From Polyodon spathula (taxonomy: Eukaryota > Chordata > Actinopteri > Acipenseriformes > Polyodontidae): 64,000 nucleotides of DNA. A model generated the notes under the pieces. The model searched no databases. It was not told the origin of the DNA and was given only the letters and a program-made list of their open reading frames with translations. Of the stretch, positions 24,355 to 34,985 are shown piece after piece; the first letter of the stretch is position 1, and each line of letters begins with the position of its first letter. The stretch is from the NCBI RefSeq assembly GCF_017654505.1, contig NC_054540.1, forward strand, positions 38,332,017-38,396,016. Reading direction: 5' to 3'. A program made the position numbers and the translations under genes.

Positions 24355-24407
<53 letters not shown>
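24353..24407. repeat. (TA)n microsatellite
   Basis: About 27 TA dinucleotides with one interruption, abutting the end of Tc1-like fragment E. Confidence 0.95.
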
Positions 24408-24408
<1 letters not shown>

Positions 24409-24549
24409 CATTTTCTGATGCTACATTTATTTTTATGTCTAAAAAGAAAATGCATTATTGCTGCCAGGAAAAAAATAACACTCATGCCCAGATTTATAAA
24501 AGGATTGTGCATATTTTACATATGATGTTCTCCCATCACCACTTAACCT

Positions 24550-25439
24550 AAACCTCTGGGTGGGTGAGGATCCCTCGTGTCCTTTGTGTTCATAACCTGC
24601 CACATTAAGGCACATTTTGACAGGATGTAAGGTGGGTCTTAGCCAAGGATGGTTTACTTGGCGCCATGACCAGATGCTGCGATGTTTGGCCTTAGCATTG
24701 GAAGACGAGCGTAACCTGACCAATAAGTTGCCACCAGTTCCATCAAAGCATTACACAGAAAAGTCAATATTCCTCCATCCAGGAGAGCAATCACCAAGAA
24801 TAGGTGTTAAAACCAAGCCTCGCCCAGGACAACTGGAAGCTGCTAGAGACTGGAAGATGCTGGCAGATGTTGGTCAACGGCTTATTTTTCCACCTGAGAT
24901 TGCCACCACTAACCTTCGACCAGACACTGTCTTGTGGTCCGGATCAACACGCCTTGTTCATCTGGTAGAGTTAACAGTGCCATGGGAAGAATCTGTGGAT
25001 GAGGCGTATGAGAGGAAGAAACTTCGATATGCTCAATTAGCTGCTGAAGCGGAACAGCGAGGATGGAGAGTCTGAGTTTACCTAGTGGAGGTGGGTTGTC
25101 GAGGATTTGTGGCAGACTCTACAACCAGGTTTCTCAGAGATGTCAGGTTCAGTGGCCAAGAGTTGCATTGCACAGTGAAGAACTTATCTGAAGCTGCAGA
25201 AAGGAGTAGCAACTGGCTGTGGTTGAGATGGAAAGATTCTGGATGGGGATCTCAAGCGCAATAGAAAGAAAGTAATGCTGATGTTTGGATAAGTAAGCTG
25301 GGCTGAGCTGAGTGGGGGATGGAGGGGGGTGATGCTGGGATGCCAGTATCACTGTTGAGCCCTCTTGAGGTGTCGTGGACTAGTCAACGAAACACCGAGG
25401 ATGGATGGTGCCCACTTGAAGATCCCAGAGATGTACCCT
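24550..25439 (+). pseudogene. LINE 3' end: CCHC finger and restriction-like endonuclease domain
   Basis: The plus strand reads CPLC, then a stop, then HILTGC, a C-x2-C...H-x4-C finger. WFTWRHDQMLRCLALALE, RPGQLEAARDWKMLADVGQ, RPDTVLWSGSTRLVHLVELT and VPWEESVDEAYERKKLRYAQ follow. The RPD...ELTVPWE...K pattern fits the PD-(D/E)xK endonuclease found at the C-terminus of R2/NeSL-type LINEs. A TGA near 25073 breaks the frame, after which VYLVEVGCRGFVAD continues in the same frame to about 25262. The 3' untranslated part is interrupted by the Gmr1-like element at 25440 and resumes at 31276. The polymerase portion is absent, as expected for a 5'-truncated copy. The family assignment is from motif memory. 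Confidence 0.7.
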
Positions 25440-26172
25440 TGTGGCAAAGTGGCTAGTGGAGGGGAACAGGTGTAGCGGTGATGCGATGCAGGAGTGACAG
25501 GCAGACAACAGTTTCCAGTGGAAAAGGTGCTTTTATTTATAATCCAGGTCTGGTGACCGTAAAATAATAAATCCCCGGCTATACACAACAATGTGTAAAG
25601 TGCAGGGATAGCAAGCAGGGCACAGTCCCGAACAAAAAGAACACACGGTCACCAGTCCTGGATGAGTGCAGACGTGCTTGTGGTGGGTGAAGACACTGTA
25701 TTTTGTGACAGTTTCATGCAGTGGTGATCCGGATTGTGCTGACCCTGGTCGACAGCTCCGGATAGGTGAGTTAACTGTCTGGTGGTGTAAAACGCAGACA
25801 ATTACAAAGACAGACACAACAATACACAACACGTAATTCTTTTCACAACGAGAGCTCCTCTCTCAGTCCTTCTCTCTCCAAGCGTTTACCCAAACGAAGG
25901 AAAAGATCAGCGTTACCCTGGCCCCTATATGTAATCCCGCATGATATCGAGATAAACGGTTGCAGCTGCCTTATTACTTGCAGCTGCCTCTCGTTTACCT
26001 TTCAAATCAATACGGTCTTATAACAAAGTCTCGCTTCTTTCCAGGCTGACCCACTTCCCTGACCCGGAAACGAACAGTCAGGCCAGCCCTTCCAGATACT
26101 TCTCCTCTCGTTCTTTAGCACCCTCACAGGTCGGGAGGAAGATTTATCACCAGAACTCATGTTTCCATCACA
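25440..26172 (-). repeat. Gmr1-like 3' LTR
   Basis: The ends are TGTGGCAAAGTGG (plus) and CATCACA. The match to 30546-31275 is close throughout, with scattered substitutions and small indels. The minus strand has AATAAA near 25540. Confidence 0.93.
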
Positions 26173-26219
26173 TATCCCACCGCTCAGAGTGGAGCGGAAG
26201 GAACACTAGGCTAAATCTA

Positions 26220-26600
26220 CCTTCCCCATTACTCCCCCCTCCTGGGAAAAATAATCTGCATTTTGGTGGTCTTTCCCCGCACGGTGTACCATGTGATACA
26301 TGAAGGGCTGCAATGCCAGATACCATCGAGTTATCCGGGCATTGCTGTCCTTCATTGTGCTTAACTACTTGGGTGGGGCGTGGTCTGTGACCAGATCAAA
26401 TGAGTGTCCCAGCAGGTAGTATCATAAAGAGTGAGTAGCCCATTTAATGGCCAAACACTCTTTTTTGACTACGGAGTAATTGCTTTCCCGAGATAACATT
26501 TTTTTACTCAGGTACAATATCGGGTGCGCTACTCCAGCTACTTTTTGGGACAAGACTGCACCCAAACCTACATCCGATGCGTCGGTGTGGAGGATGAATC
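26220..26600 (-). pseudogene. Gmr1-like RNase H region
   Basis: The minus strand encodes [20 protein letters not shown], the first catalytic Asp block of gypsy RNase [20 protein letters not shown] follows with the catalytic Glu, then a stop, then LVTDHAPP with the third Asp. It ends close to the 3' LTR. At least two in-frame stops are present. Confidence 0.8.
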
Positions 26601-27592
26601 TCTTGGTGAAATCCGGTGTGATAAGAGTGGAGGCCTGGCAAAGTCAAACGCCCCCTGACACTCAGCTTTAATTAAATTTGGAGCACTTTTTTTGGTGAGG
26701 TCGACTAATGGGTTAACCACTGTGGCGTACTCGGGGATGAAGTGGCGGTAATTACCGGCTAAGCCCAGTAGTGACCTCAGTCTTGTTTTGGGGATCGCTG
26801 CATCAATCAAAGCCTGGATTTTGGTGACTACAGGTCTCACCCTTCCATCCCCCATTAAAAATCCCAAATATTGAGTCTCTGTTTTGGCAAACACACATTT
26901 CATCAAGTTAGCTGTCAGCCGGGCTGCCCTTAGAGACTGAAGGACGGCTGTAACCCTAGCCAAATGCTCTCGCCAGGTGGGGCTGTAAATCACCACGTCA
27001 TCAATATACGCTGCTGCATATTCATGATTAGGGCATAAAACCTGGTCCATCAGTCTCTGAAAGGCAGCGGGCGCACCATGTAGCCCAAATGGCATGGTTT
27101 TAAAGTGGAACAGCCCTTCTGGTGTTGAAAATGCGGTTTTCTCTCTGGAGCTGCGGGTTAAAGGGATTTGCCAGTATCCCTTCGTCAGGTCCAGAGTGGA
27201 AATAAACCTTGCTTTTCCCAGTCTGTCTAAAAGTTTGTCGACCCGAGGCATGGGATATGCATCAAACTTAGCAATAGCGTTCACCTTTCTGAAATCCATG
27301 CAGAAGTGATTGGTGCCGTCTTTCTTAGCCACTATGACAATCGGACTACACCACTCGCTCCTGGAAGGTTCAATCACCCCAAGCTCGAGCATATCCCATA
27401 CCTCTCGCAAACGCCACTTTGTCGACTTTCCAGGATCCGGTATGGTCTCTCTCGCACTGTGACACTTGGTGGAGCGATAATGTCATATTCAACTAAGTTT
27501 GTCCTGCCGGGCACGTCAGAAAAAACATCGCTGAACTCCTCAATAAGCTTACGCAGCTCTCTTTGCTGATCCGGAATCAATTGTTCCCCCAT
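26568..27592 (-). pseudogene. Gmr1-like reverse transcriptase
   Basis: From 27592 a segment starts with LIPDQQRELRKLIEEFSDVF, the usual lead-in to gypsy RT. A frameshift near 27430 moves to the frame with VWDMLELGVIEPSRSEWCSP, then VAKKDGTNHFCMDFRKVNAI, DLTKGYWQIPL, TMPFGLHGAPAAFQRLMD and the active site YIDDVVIYS. The finger, palm and catalytic Asp residues are all visible. It would copy element RNA into DNA. It lies downstream of integrase. Confidence 0.92.
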
Positions 27593-29180
27593 AGAAATCG
27601 TTCTTGTGCTCGGGGTCTCTGAAGGGGCCTAAATCATCCTCCATATTGCCTGGGGCTATAAATAAGACCTCCCTTGCCTGCCAGGGCTTTAACAAATTGA
27701 CATGATAAATTTCACGTTCATTTCGGCGATCGGGCTGTCTAATTTCATAATTTACTTTCCCTATAGCCCGAATCACCTCATATGGCCCCTGCCATTTAGC
27801 ACACAGTATCGATTCTGATGAGGGAAGTAGCAGCATTACCTTGACCCCTGGTCGAAAGGTTAGAATCTGTGCATTTTTGTTGTAATGCTGCTGTTGTCGG
27901 TGCTGAGCCGATCTGAGGTTGTCTTGGGCCAAACGACCGACCAAATCCAGGTGATCTCGTAGTAGGAGCACATACTTCACTACATTTTTAGACGAGCCTT
28001 TGTGCTCCTCCCACCCCTCCCTCAGCAGGTCGAGAATGCCGCGAGGCTGCCGGCCGTAAAGGAGCTCAAAGGGGGAGAACCCCGTTGAACTCTGCGGCAC
28101 TTCTCTCACCGCAAAAAGGAGGTAGGGAAGAAGCGATGCCCAATGTTTCTGCTCCTGTGTTACAAATTGCCTCAGCATCGACTTTAAGGTCTGATTAAAG
28201 TATTCAACCAAACCGTCCGATTGTGGATGATAAACGGACGTCCTGATGGGACGTATTTTTAATATTTTGTACACCTGCTGTAACGTCTTGGACAGAAAAT
28301 TGGCCCCGTGATCGGTCAAAATCTCCTTGGGGATCCCTACTCTAGCCATAATCTGCGCTAACTCGGTGGCTATTGCAGCTACACTAGTGGACCTCAATGG
28401 AACTGCCTCCGGGTATCGCGTTGCATAATCCACCACTACTAATATATGCGTATACCCAGAGTCAGAAGGTAGCAAAGGGCCCATTATGTCCATTGCAATA
28501 TGCTTGAAAGGAGTGGAAATAATCGGCAGTGGGACCAAAGTGGCGGGGCACACTCTACCCGACACTACTCGCTGGCAGTCTGGGCATGTGGCTACATATT
28601 TCGACACATCAGTATGAAGACCGAGCCAATAGAATCGAGCCAATGTTCGTTCCCTTGTCTTCTCGGCTCCGAGGTGCCCCACAAAAGGAATATCATGAGC
28701 CAGCCTCATGACCTCGGTCCGACAAGACGGGGGAACCAACAGTTGTGTTACAGGCTGTCCTGTGCCCGCGGCTAGGTTTACTCTATACAGTAACTGCCCC
28801 TTTATACTGAAATGTGGATATACTAGCGCCCCAGCGCCATCAACATCCTTACCTTCAATGGACCGGACCTGCCCCCAAGCGTGCACCAGTGACGGGTCGT
28901 TCTTTTGGCCCCACACTAGGTCCGCGCTTGAGTACCACGGGTCCAGTATATTGAGAGGGGCTGGTATAACCTCTGCCCTAGTCGGTCCAGTAACCTCGCC
29001 CTCTCGGTCGCACTGCATTCCCACTCCCTTCGACTGGCGTTTGTTACCATTGCAGCACTCTCCCACCAGACCCCAGCCTTGTCTCAAAGACGCTCCATCC
29101 CATTTCGCGGTCCGTCTCTCCTTATTTTTTTTTCTAGGACGGAAATGAGGGGAAAACATTTCAGGGTGAAAAGGGAACAC
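27549..29180 (-). pseudogene. Gmr1-like integrase (long open frame)
   Basis: About 540 codons are open. The N-terminal part includes linker sequence, then the HHCC zinc-binding region (RLAHDIPFVGHLG ... CPDCQ). The catalytic core follows, with Asp in AMDIMGPL, Asp in LTDHGANF and Glu in DGLVEYFNQTLKSML, the complete DDE set. Then come FSPFELLYGR and the C-terminal chromodomain-like or GPYEVI region (WQGPYEVIRAIGKVNYEIRQ). The frame ends at a run of G where the RT lead-in continues in another frame, suggesting one indel between IN and RT. The start of the displayed frame is not a true start codon of the element. Confidence 0.92.
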
Positions 29181-29600
29181 GTTGCTAATCCGTTCCTTTT
29201 TTTTTCTGCCACGTTAACATGTGTGGCTGAGACTGCCATTATTTGCATTAATTCTTTGAATTTTGGCCAGTTTCGGCCCAGAATAACAGGGTATGGCAAC
29301 CTTTCCGCCACCCCAACTACAAGGTGACATTTTATCGGTCCTACCAATAAGTATACTTTTAATGTGGGGTATGCCGCCGTGTCTCCATGGATACAGGAGA
29401 TGTATCCACCTGACCTTGTGGCCGCCACGACCGCCCAGGAGAGCTGTCCTAATCAAGGTTTGCTCAAACCCTGTGTCCACTAATGCGTGGGTTTTCACAT
29501 TCCCTAAAACTACATTAATCAGACAAGGCCCCTCCCGACCATTTTCCCCACGCTTACCCGCTTCAGGTGCCCAATTGCACGTGGCCACGTCACACACCAT
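29180..29600 (-). pseudogene. Gmr1-like aspartic protease
   Basis: LINVVLGNVKTHALVDTGFE contains the DTG of retropepsins. The fold would continue in the next 80 residues, but the frame shifts before the end. It lies between the gag zinc knuckle and integrase. Confidence 0.75.
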
Positions 29601-29609
29601 GGCAGCGGG

Positions 29610-30523
29610 GCATGACCTGGCCAGATGTCCTGGCTGGTTGCACCTGAAACAGATAGGAGGGACAGAGGGGGCATAGGTCAGAAATCTGTCTCATTGCTTG
29701 TATGGCAACGGGGCAGGGGCAGCACCTCTACCCCAGCTGGCGGTCACCCTTGGTCTCCATGGGTTGGAGGCAAGGGGGCCCAATGGGGTTAGTGCTCTGG
29801 GAGGTCTGGGTCCTGGGAACGAAGGTGGTGGTGGTGGTGGTGTTGGAGCAGAGGGAGGGAGGGGTCGGCTTCTCCGAAGGGCAGGGGCAGACAGGATTCC
29901 GACCCGGGCAGAAGTCAGAAGTCTTCAACCAGTTTGACAGCCTCCTCCAGGGTGTTGGGGTTGTGGCGCCGTATCCATGCCTGGGTCTCGGCGCTGACCA
30001 CATGGCAGAACTGCTCTACCACAATGGCTTCCCCCATCTGCTGGGCGGTTTTCTTCCCGGGGGGGTCAGCCAATGCACCATGTGGTCGCACAACCGCTCT
30101 GTGACCACCCTGGGGCGTGTCTCCGAGGCTCTCCGGTACTCCCTAAACCGCGTACGGTGGGTCTCCATGGTTATATTAAGGCAGCGGAGGATAGCCTGCT
30201 TGACCAGGTCGTAGTAGGTGGCGTGATGGTCACTCATGGCTTGTTAGGCTGCCTGAGCAGGGTCCCAACTTGCTGGCCCAGAACTCCCGCGGCCAAGCCA
30301 CCGCAGTAGCCAGCCGCTTGAACGCCACCAAATACGCCTCCGGGTCATCCTCCGCCGTCATCTTCATTGCCCGTGCCTTCGGGGCCAACATCAGCGGTGT
30401 TGTTGTAGGGGTCGTCGCTGCGGCAACAATGAGCACTGTGTAGCCCTCCTCCCTCCTTCTCTCCTCTGCATCGCGTCTGCTCTCCAGCGCCTGCAGCAGC
30501 GCCGCCAGTGCGTTGCGGTCCAT
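29610..30523 (-). pseudogene. Gmr1-like gag with SCAN-like domain and zinc knuckle
   Basis: The start ATG at 30523 lies directly after the primer site: MDRNALAALLQALESRRDAE. Then come DDPEAYLVAFKRLATAVAWP and, after a frameshift near 30235, YYDLVKQAILRCLNITMET with RFREYRR and RVVTERLCDHMVHWLTPP. This order matches the SCAN domain, which is known to derive from Gmr1-type capsid. Further on, WIRRHNPNTLEEAVKLVEDF-like sequence appears in another frame near 29980-29925. It ends with a CCHC knuckle, CFRCNQPGHLARSC, at 29651-29610. Gag would form the particle and bind RNA. Confidence 0.85.
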
Positions 30524-30524
30524 A

Positions 30525-30543
30525 AATCCCACTACTAACACCA
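30525..30543 (-). promoter_or_regulatory. Gmr1-like primer binding site (tRNA-Leu type)
   Basis: TGGTGTTAGTAGTGGGATT on the minus strand starts two bases inside the 5' LTR. It differs at only two positions from the complement of a vertebrate tRNA-Leu 3' end as I recall it. Confidence 0.75.
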
Positions 30544-30545
30544 TG

Positions 30546-31275
30546 TGTGGCAACGTGGCTACTGGAGGGGAACAGGTGTAGCGGTGATGCGATGCAGGAG
30601 TGACAGGCAGACAACAGTTTCCAGTGGAAAAGGTGCTTTTATTTATAATCCAGGTCTGGTGACCGTAAAATAATAAATCCCTGGGTATACACAACAATGT
30701 GTAAAGCGCGGGGATAGCAAAGCAGGGCACAGTCCCGAACAAAAAGAACACACGGTCACCAGTCCTGGGTGAGTGCAGACGTGCTTGTGGTGGGTGAAGA
30801 CACTGTATTTTGTGACGGTTCCGTGCAGTGGTGATCCGGATTGTGCTGACCCTGGTCGACAGCTCCGGATAGGTGAGTTAACTGTCTGGTGGTACAAAAC
30901 ACAGACAATTACAAAGACACAACAATACACAACACGTAATTCTTTTCAGAACGAGAGCTCCTCTCTCAGTCCTTCTCTCTCCAAGCGTTTACCCAAACGA
31001 AGGAAAAGATCAGTGTTACCCTGGCCCCTATATGTAATCCCGCATGATATCTAGGTAAACGGTTGCAGCTGCCTTATTACTTGCAGCCGCCTCTCGTTTA
31101 CCTTTCAAATCAATACGGTCTTACAACAGAGTCTCGCTTCTTTCCAGGCTGATCCACTTCCCTGACCCGGAAACGAACTGTCAGGCCAGCCCTTCCAGAT
31201 ACTTCTCCTTTCATTCTTTAGCGCCCTCACAGGTCGGGAGGAAGATTTATCACCAGAACTCATGTTTCCATCACA
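30546..31275 (-). repeat. Gmr1-like 5' LTR
   Basis: 730 bp, with TG...CA ends. Followed by ACCCT, the right copy of the target duplication. Confidence 0.93.
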
Positions 31276-31560
31276 ACCCTACTTAGCTCAATCCAGACGG
31301 TTGTCATGCTGATGCGCTGGGGAGACCGCACTTGGTTGATCCCCGGAGCCAGGATCGCACCGTTGTGTGTGCTGATGCGCTGGGGAGGCAAAATAAGCTG
31401 ATCCCTGGAGCCAGCATTACACTTCAGCAATCAACACCAGACAGAAGGATATCTACATCATCAGATGGAAAGCAACGCAAATGGATGGAGATGCAGATGG
31501 ATCACATTAGTTTACTGTAAAGCTACATCTTATTTGGTGCTTTTCTTGGTGCTTATCTTA
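31276..31560 (+). mobile_element. continuation of the interrupted LINE 3' region
   Basis: Beginning with the second ACCCT, this resumes the 3' sequence that stopped at 25439. It contains two partly repeated blocks with GCTGATGCGCTGGGGAG (about 31310 and 31371). The right end is approximate. Confidence 0.5.
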
Positions 31561-34500
31561 AGTTTAACATCTACTCTCATGTAATGGAAATCACAACCAT
31601 AACACGGGCGCTGAGGGTTCTTAATTCTTGGATGGGATTTATAGAACACACGCAATGGCATTAACACGCAATTAATACGTGATTTGCGGGGGCAATGTCT
31701 CTGTGCGCTTAAGCCCTTGATGCATATGTAATTCTGTATATGCATAGGTAATTCTGTGGCATTTCTGAACAAAACTGCAAAAATTGGGAGGGGATTTTGA
31801 AAATGCGGTCTATTAAATATTCTGTCTAATTTATTAAAACTGCTTGTAATGGCGGGCCTCGTATTTGCTTGATTATTTTAAGAACTCTGAAAAGCAGGTG
31901 TTAATTTGCCACAGTCAGACAGTAAGGCAAGGTGATGTGAGAGACTTGTCTGCAGCAAGAAGGAGACATCATTTTCAAAGACAAAGAAACATTTACTATT
32001 TAATTTTATAATACTGGTACCACATTGTTTTGGAAACTCCAATTTTCAATACATGTTTCATAGCTTACATGACAGAAAGTCTGCAAATAGATAATATAGA
32101 ATCCATGTAAAAAAGGTTCTTAGAAGTACATAAAAAAGTTTTTCCCACAGTGGCAAAGCAAGGTTCTAACAAGAGCCTTTACTCCTTAGAGTGTGGGCAA
32201 AAGAATGGTGGAGGAGATTAAGAAAAGATGGAAAGATATTCCGAGGCGCACAAAAGAAAGTCTCATATACAATGAAGGCTCATCATCCACCATTATTTTA
32301 ATGCCTATAGAATTAATTTGTTGTAATATGGCATTTTGGTTTTTAACAATACTGATTCAGGCAGTATTGTTAAATTCAACTTGGAAAGAAAACGACAAAA
32401 AAAAAAAAAAAAAAAAGGACAGAGACGCAGGTAGTTTGTAGCTAGAGCAAGTACAGTTTTTCGACCATATATACCGTACAGATATGCTTTAAAGTCATAC
32501 ATAGAGTAAGAAATACAGACAAACATAACAAATAGGAGAGGACCTGCATAAGAAATTAAGAAGATATACATTGTAGATAAACTGAAGACTGTTTGTATGC
32601 AGCTGTATGGAATTATTGTTGCTGAACATATTGCTGTACAACAATGAAAGGATTATCCACCTGTTTGACTGCCATGGATGTAAGTAAATTAAACTTACTG
32701 TTTCTGAAGTTTGAAAAGTCTATGGGCCCGACCTTCGATCTTCATGCAATCCCCTCGCTAAATTTGTGCCTCGTAAAAAAATAGTTCTTTGGCACAAAAT
32801 GAGAGATATTCCAAAATGGCACAAAGCAGTTTCGCAACATTGTAATATAGCAGTTTTTTGAGCAATTCCCAAATCTGTTTGTGCCTCGAAAACCTCCTGT
32901 GTATTCACTACCAATATAGCAACTGAACACAACAGCCAAGCGAGAATGCAGAATGATGGACAGTCACCATTAGTAATGGCATTACCCGACAAGCTGCTAT
33001 CATTGGTGTCGCCACAGTATGTACCGATATGACAGCAGACGAGACCACACAATATATCGTGCTCACATACATACGGACCATTCAAATACACAACTGGCTC
33101 CATAGCTAGGTGCCAAGTTTTCAAATATGAACTGATTTATAATGCCACTGTTTTATTGAATACAGACAGTATTGTATCACAAGGAAATACTATATAGGTT
33201 TCTTTTAAGGCCTACTGATCCAACATACCTGTTTGTTTTTGAAGTAAAATTTAAAAAAAAGTATTTTTTTTCAGAATTTTTCTGTTTTTTTTTTTTATAA
33301 GTCGTGCCGTGCCTAAGTCTACTGTGGTAGCACACTCTCTGATTGGTAAATGTAATGAGTTCATTCACCTGCAAAGTAAACATCAATCAAGCATTTTTTT
33401 ATACACAATACACAGAAATGCATTATGTTATCCATTCTACTCACCCATTTGAACATCATGATTAAGCCCAGTTTGTGAGGTTTTGAGTGTCGCTGGAATG
33501 GATTTTTTTCATTATGGAATTTTTTTTTGTAAAAATAATAATTAATTTTAAATACGCTCCTAAAATGTTAATTGTAGCCTACTATGATTTCTTAATAAAT
33601 TAACAGTCTCTGTACCATTAGCAACATCAACATTCAACAGACTGGACAGCTGCATAAAAACGGCCAGAAATTACAGTTAACAGAACTGTTTGTCCCGCCT
33701 CAGCTAACTTATGATTGGACTGCTGCAGAAAAATACAGGTCTTTGATTGGTTGATCGTATCATCGGTCTGGCTTTAGGAAAACATTAGCAAGCCTTTCAC
33801 AGCAGGAGCGCCCTATCGGTGTTTGGCTCTCCGAACTGCATCTGCCCACCCCTCACCCGTAATGCACAACAACCTATGGAATAGCCAAATAAAGCAATGG
33901 GCCACAAGATGGGTGTATGATGTATTTATACAATTAATTTACAGATGTGTGGCAACACACAGCAAAGATAACAGGCAGGAACCCCTCCTCTCTTCATCCT
34001 TCTCTCAATCTACATTTCCATACTTTGACGGTACACGTTCGATGCTGATATGCCTGCATATGTAAACACACTACTGCTGTCCATCATATCAATACATAAA
34101 ACACATAACTAATCTGCCCATCCGGTGTGTACAGATGAGGGGGGGGGGGGGTTCTGTATTATTGTACGTTTGTACTATTGTACCCAACTCCAGAGTGGAC
34201 GGTTACTCCGACACTATTTGAGCCAGCGGTGGGCAGTTATTGGAACAAGCGGTGCGCAGTTATTGGAACTAACGCATTTCAATTATAGCGCAGATATTCG
34301 TATATTCAGACGAATTAGAGCTTTCGCCCAGTTCAAATTTTAGAACTATGTGCATATTGAACATCCACCTAGAATACATTTGCATCTCATGTTTCTAATT
34401 ACCAGTGCATTACCGTATTAAAAGAACAGAAGGAAGGCAGTGTGCTGGACAGAGGTGAGTGAATGTTTCCACACTCGTCTGTTGGGCATGGGAATACGCC

Positions 34501-34740
34501 ATAAACGTCACTATGATATGAACATGGTATATATGGTATATATGTTATGGAAACAAAAATAAAAAAACAGGCTTATTGCGTGTATATTTTTGCCACAAAT
34601 TGACTATGGTGATATAGTATATAGGTTTGCATCACCATTAACTTTAGGTGAACTGGACTCACTATATCATGCAGTATTGAGGTACAAGATCTAATACAAG
34701 ATTTAATACTCATCATTGTATATTACCCGATTTGGTAGGC
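31561..34740. other. unassigned sequence
   Basis: No gene recognised. There is an A run at 32398-32416 and a G run near 34139-34150. Around 33700-33750 there are two inverted CCAAT-like sites (GATTGG) but nothing else promoter-like. Confidence 0.4.
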
Positions 34741-34749
34741 TGGACTTCT

Positions 34750-34985
34750 TTGGCTTTACCCATGTTGAAGCACTGTTCTCAGGTTCTCAGACAAGGCATG
34801 ACTCGCAGGTTTGTTCTGGCCAGGTCATCATGCACCATTCGACATAAATGAGTAAGCATGTCTCAGTCGAGACGATACCTGTACATGAATGTCTCATTGC
34901 TGAGCTCCTCATATGTGTGCCGAGGCTGGTACACAGTTTCAGCATATTTTCGCCGATGTCGGTTGCTGTTGCTGGGTGTGGCTTG
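34750..34985 (-). pseudogene. possible Harbinger transposase N-terminal fragment
   Basis: On the minus strand RHRRKYAETVYQPRHTYEEL, then FMYRYRLD, stop, DMLTHLCRMVHDDLARTNLR. This resembles the N-terminal region of PIF/Harbinger nucleases (Arg-rich start, FxxxYRLxRxxLxxL, then DL.RT). The catalytic domain does not follow. Similarity is weak and from memory. Confidence 0.35.

Larger units (their letters stand above)
25440..31275 (-). mobile_element. complete Gmr1-like Ty3/gypsy retrotransposon (defective genes)
   Basis: Two LTRs of 733 and 730 bp, with TG...CA ends, are flanked by ACCCT at 25435-25439 and 31276-31280, a perfect 5-bp duplication. On the minus strand the order is 5' LTR, tRNA-Leu-type primer site, gag with a SCAN-like region and a CCHC knuckle, protease, integrase, reverse transcriptase, RNase H, 3' LTR. 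Having integrase upstream of reverse transcriptase is the hallmark of the Gmr1 clade, unlike ordinary gypsy elements. Several frameshifts and stops inactivate it, but the LTRs remain very similar, so the insertion is not very old. It landed in the 3' region of a LINE. Confidence 0.93.

Noticed and set aside
33690..33840. Possible host promoter with two inverted CCAAT boxes
   Set aside because: No TATA or CpG-rich segment and no downstream coding sequence; two short motifs are expected by chance.
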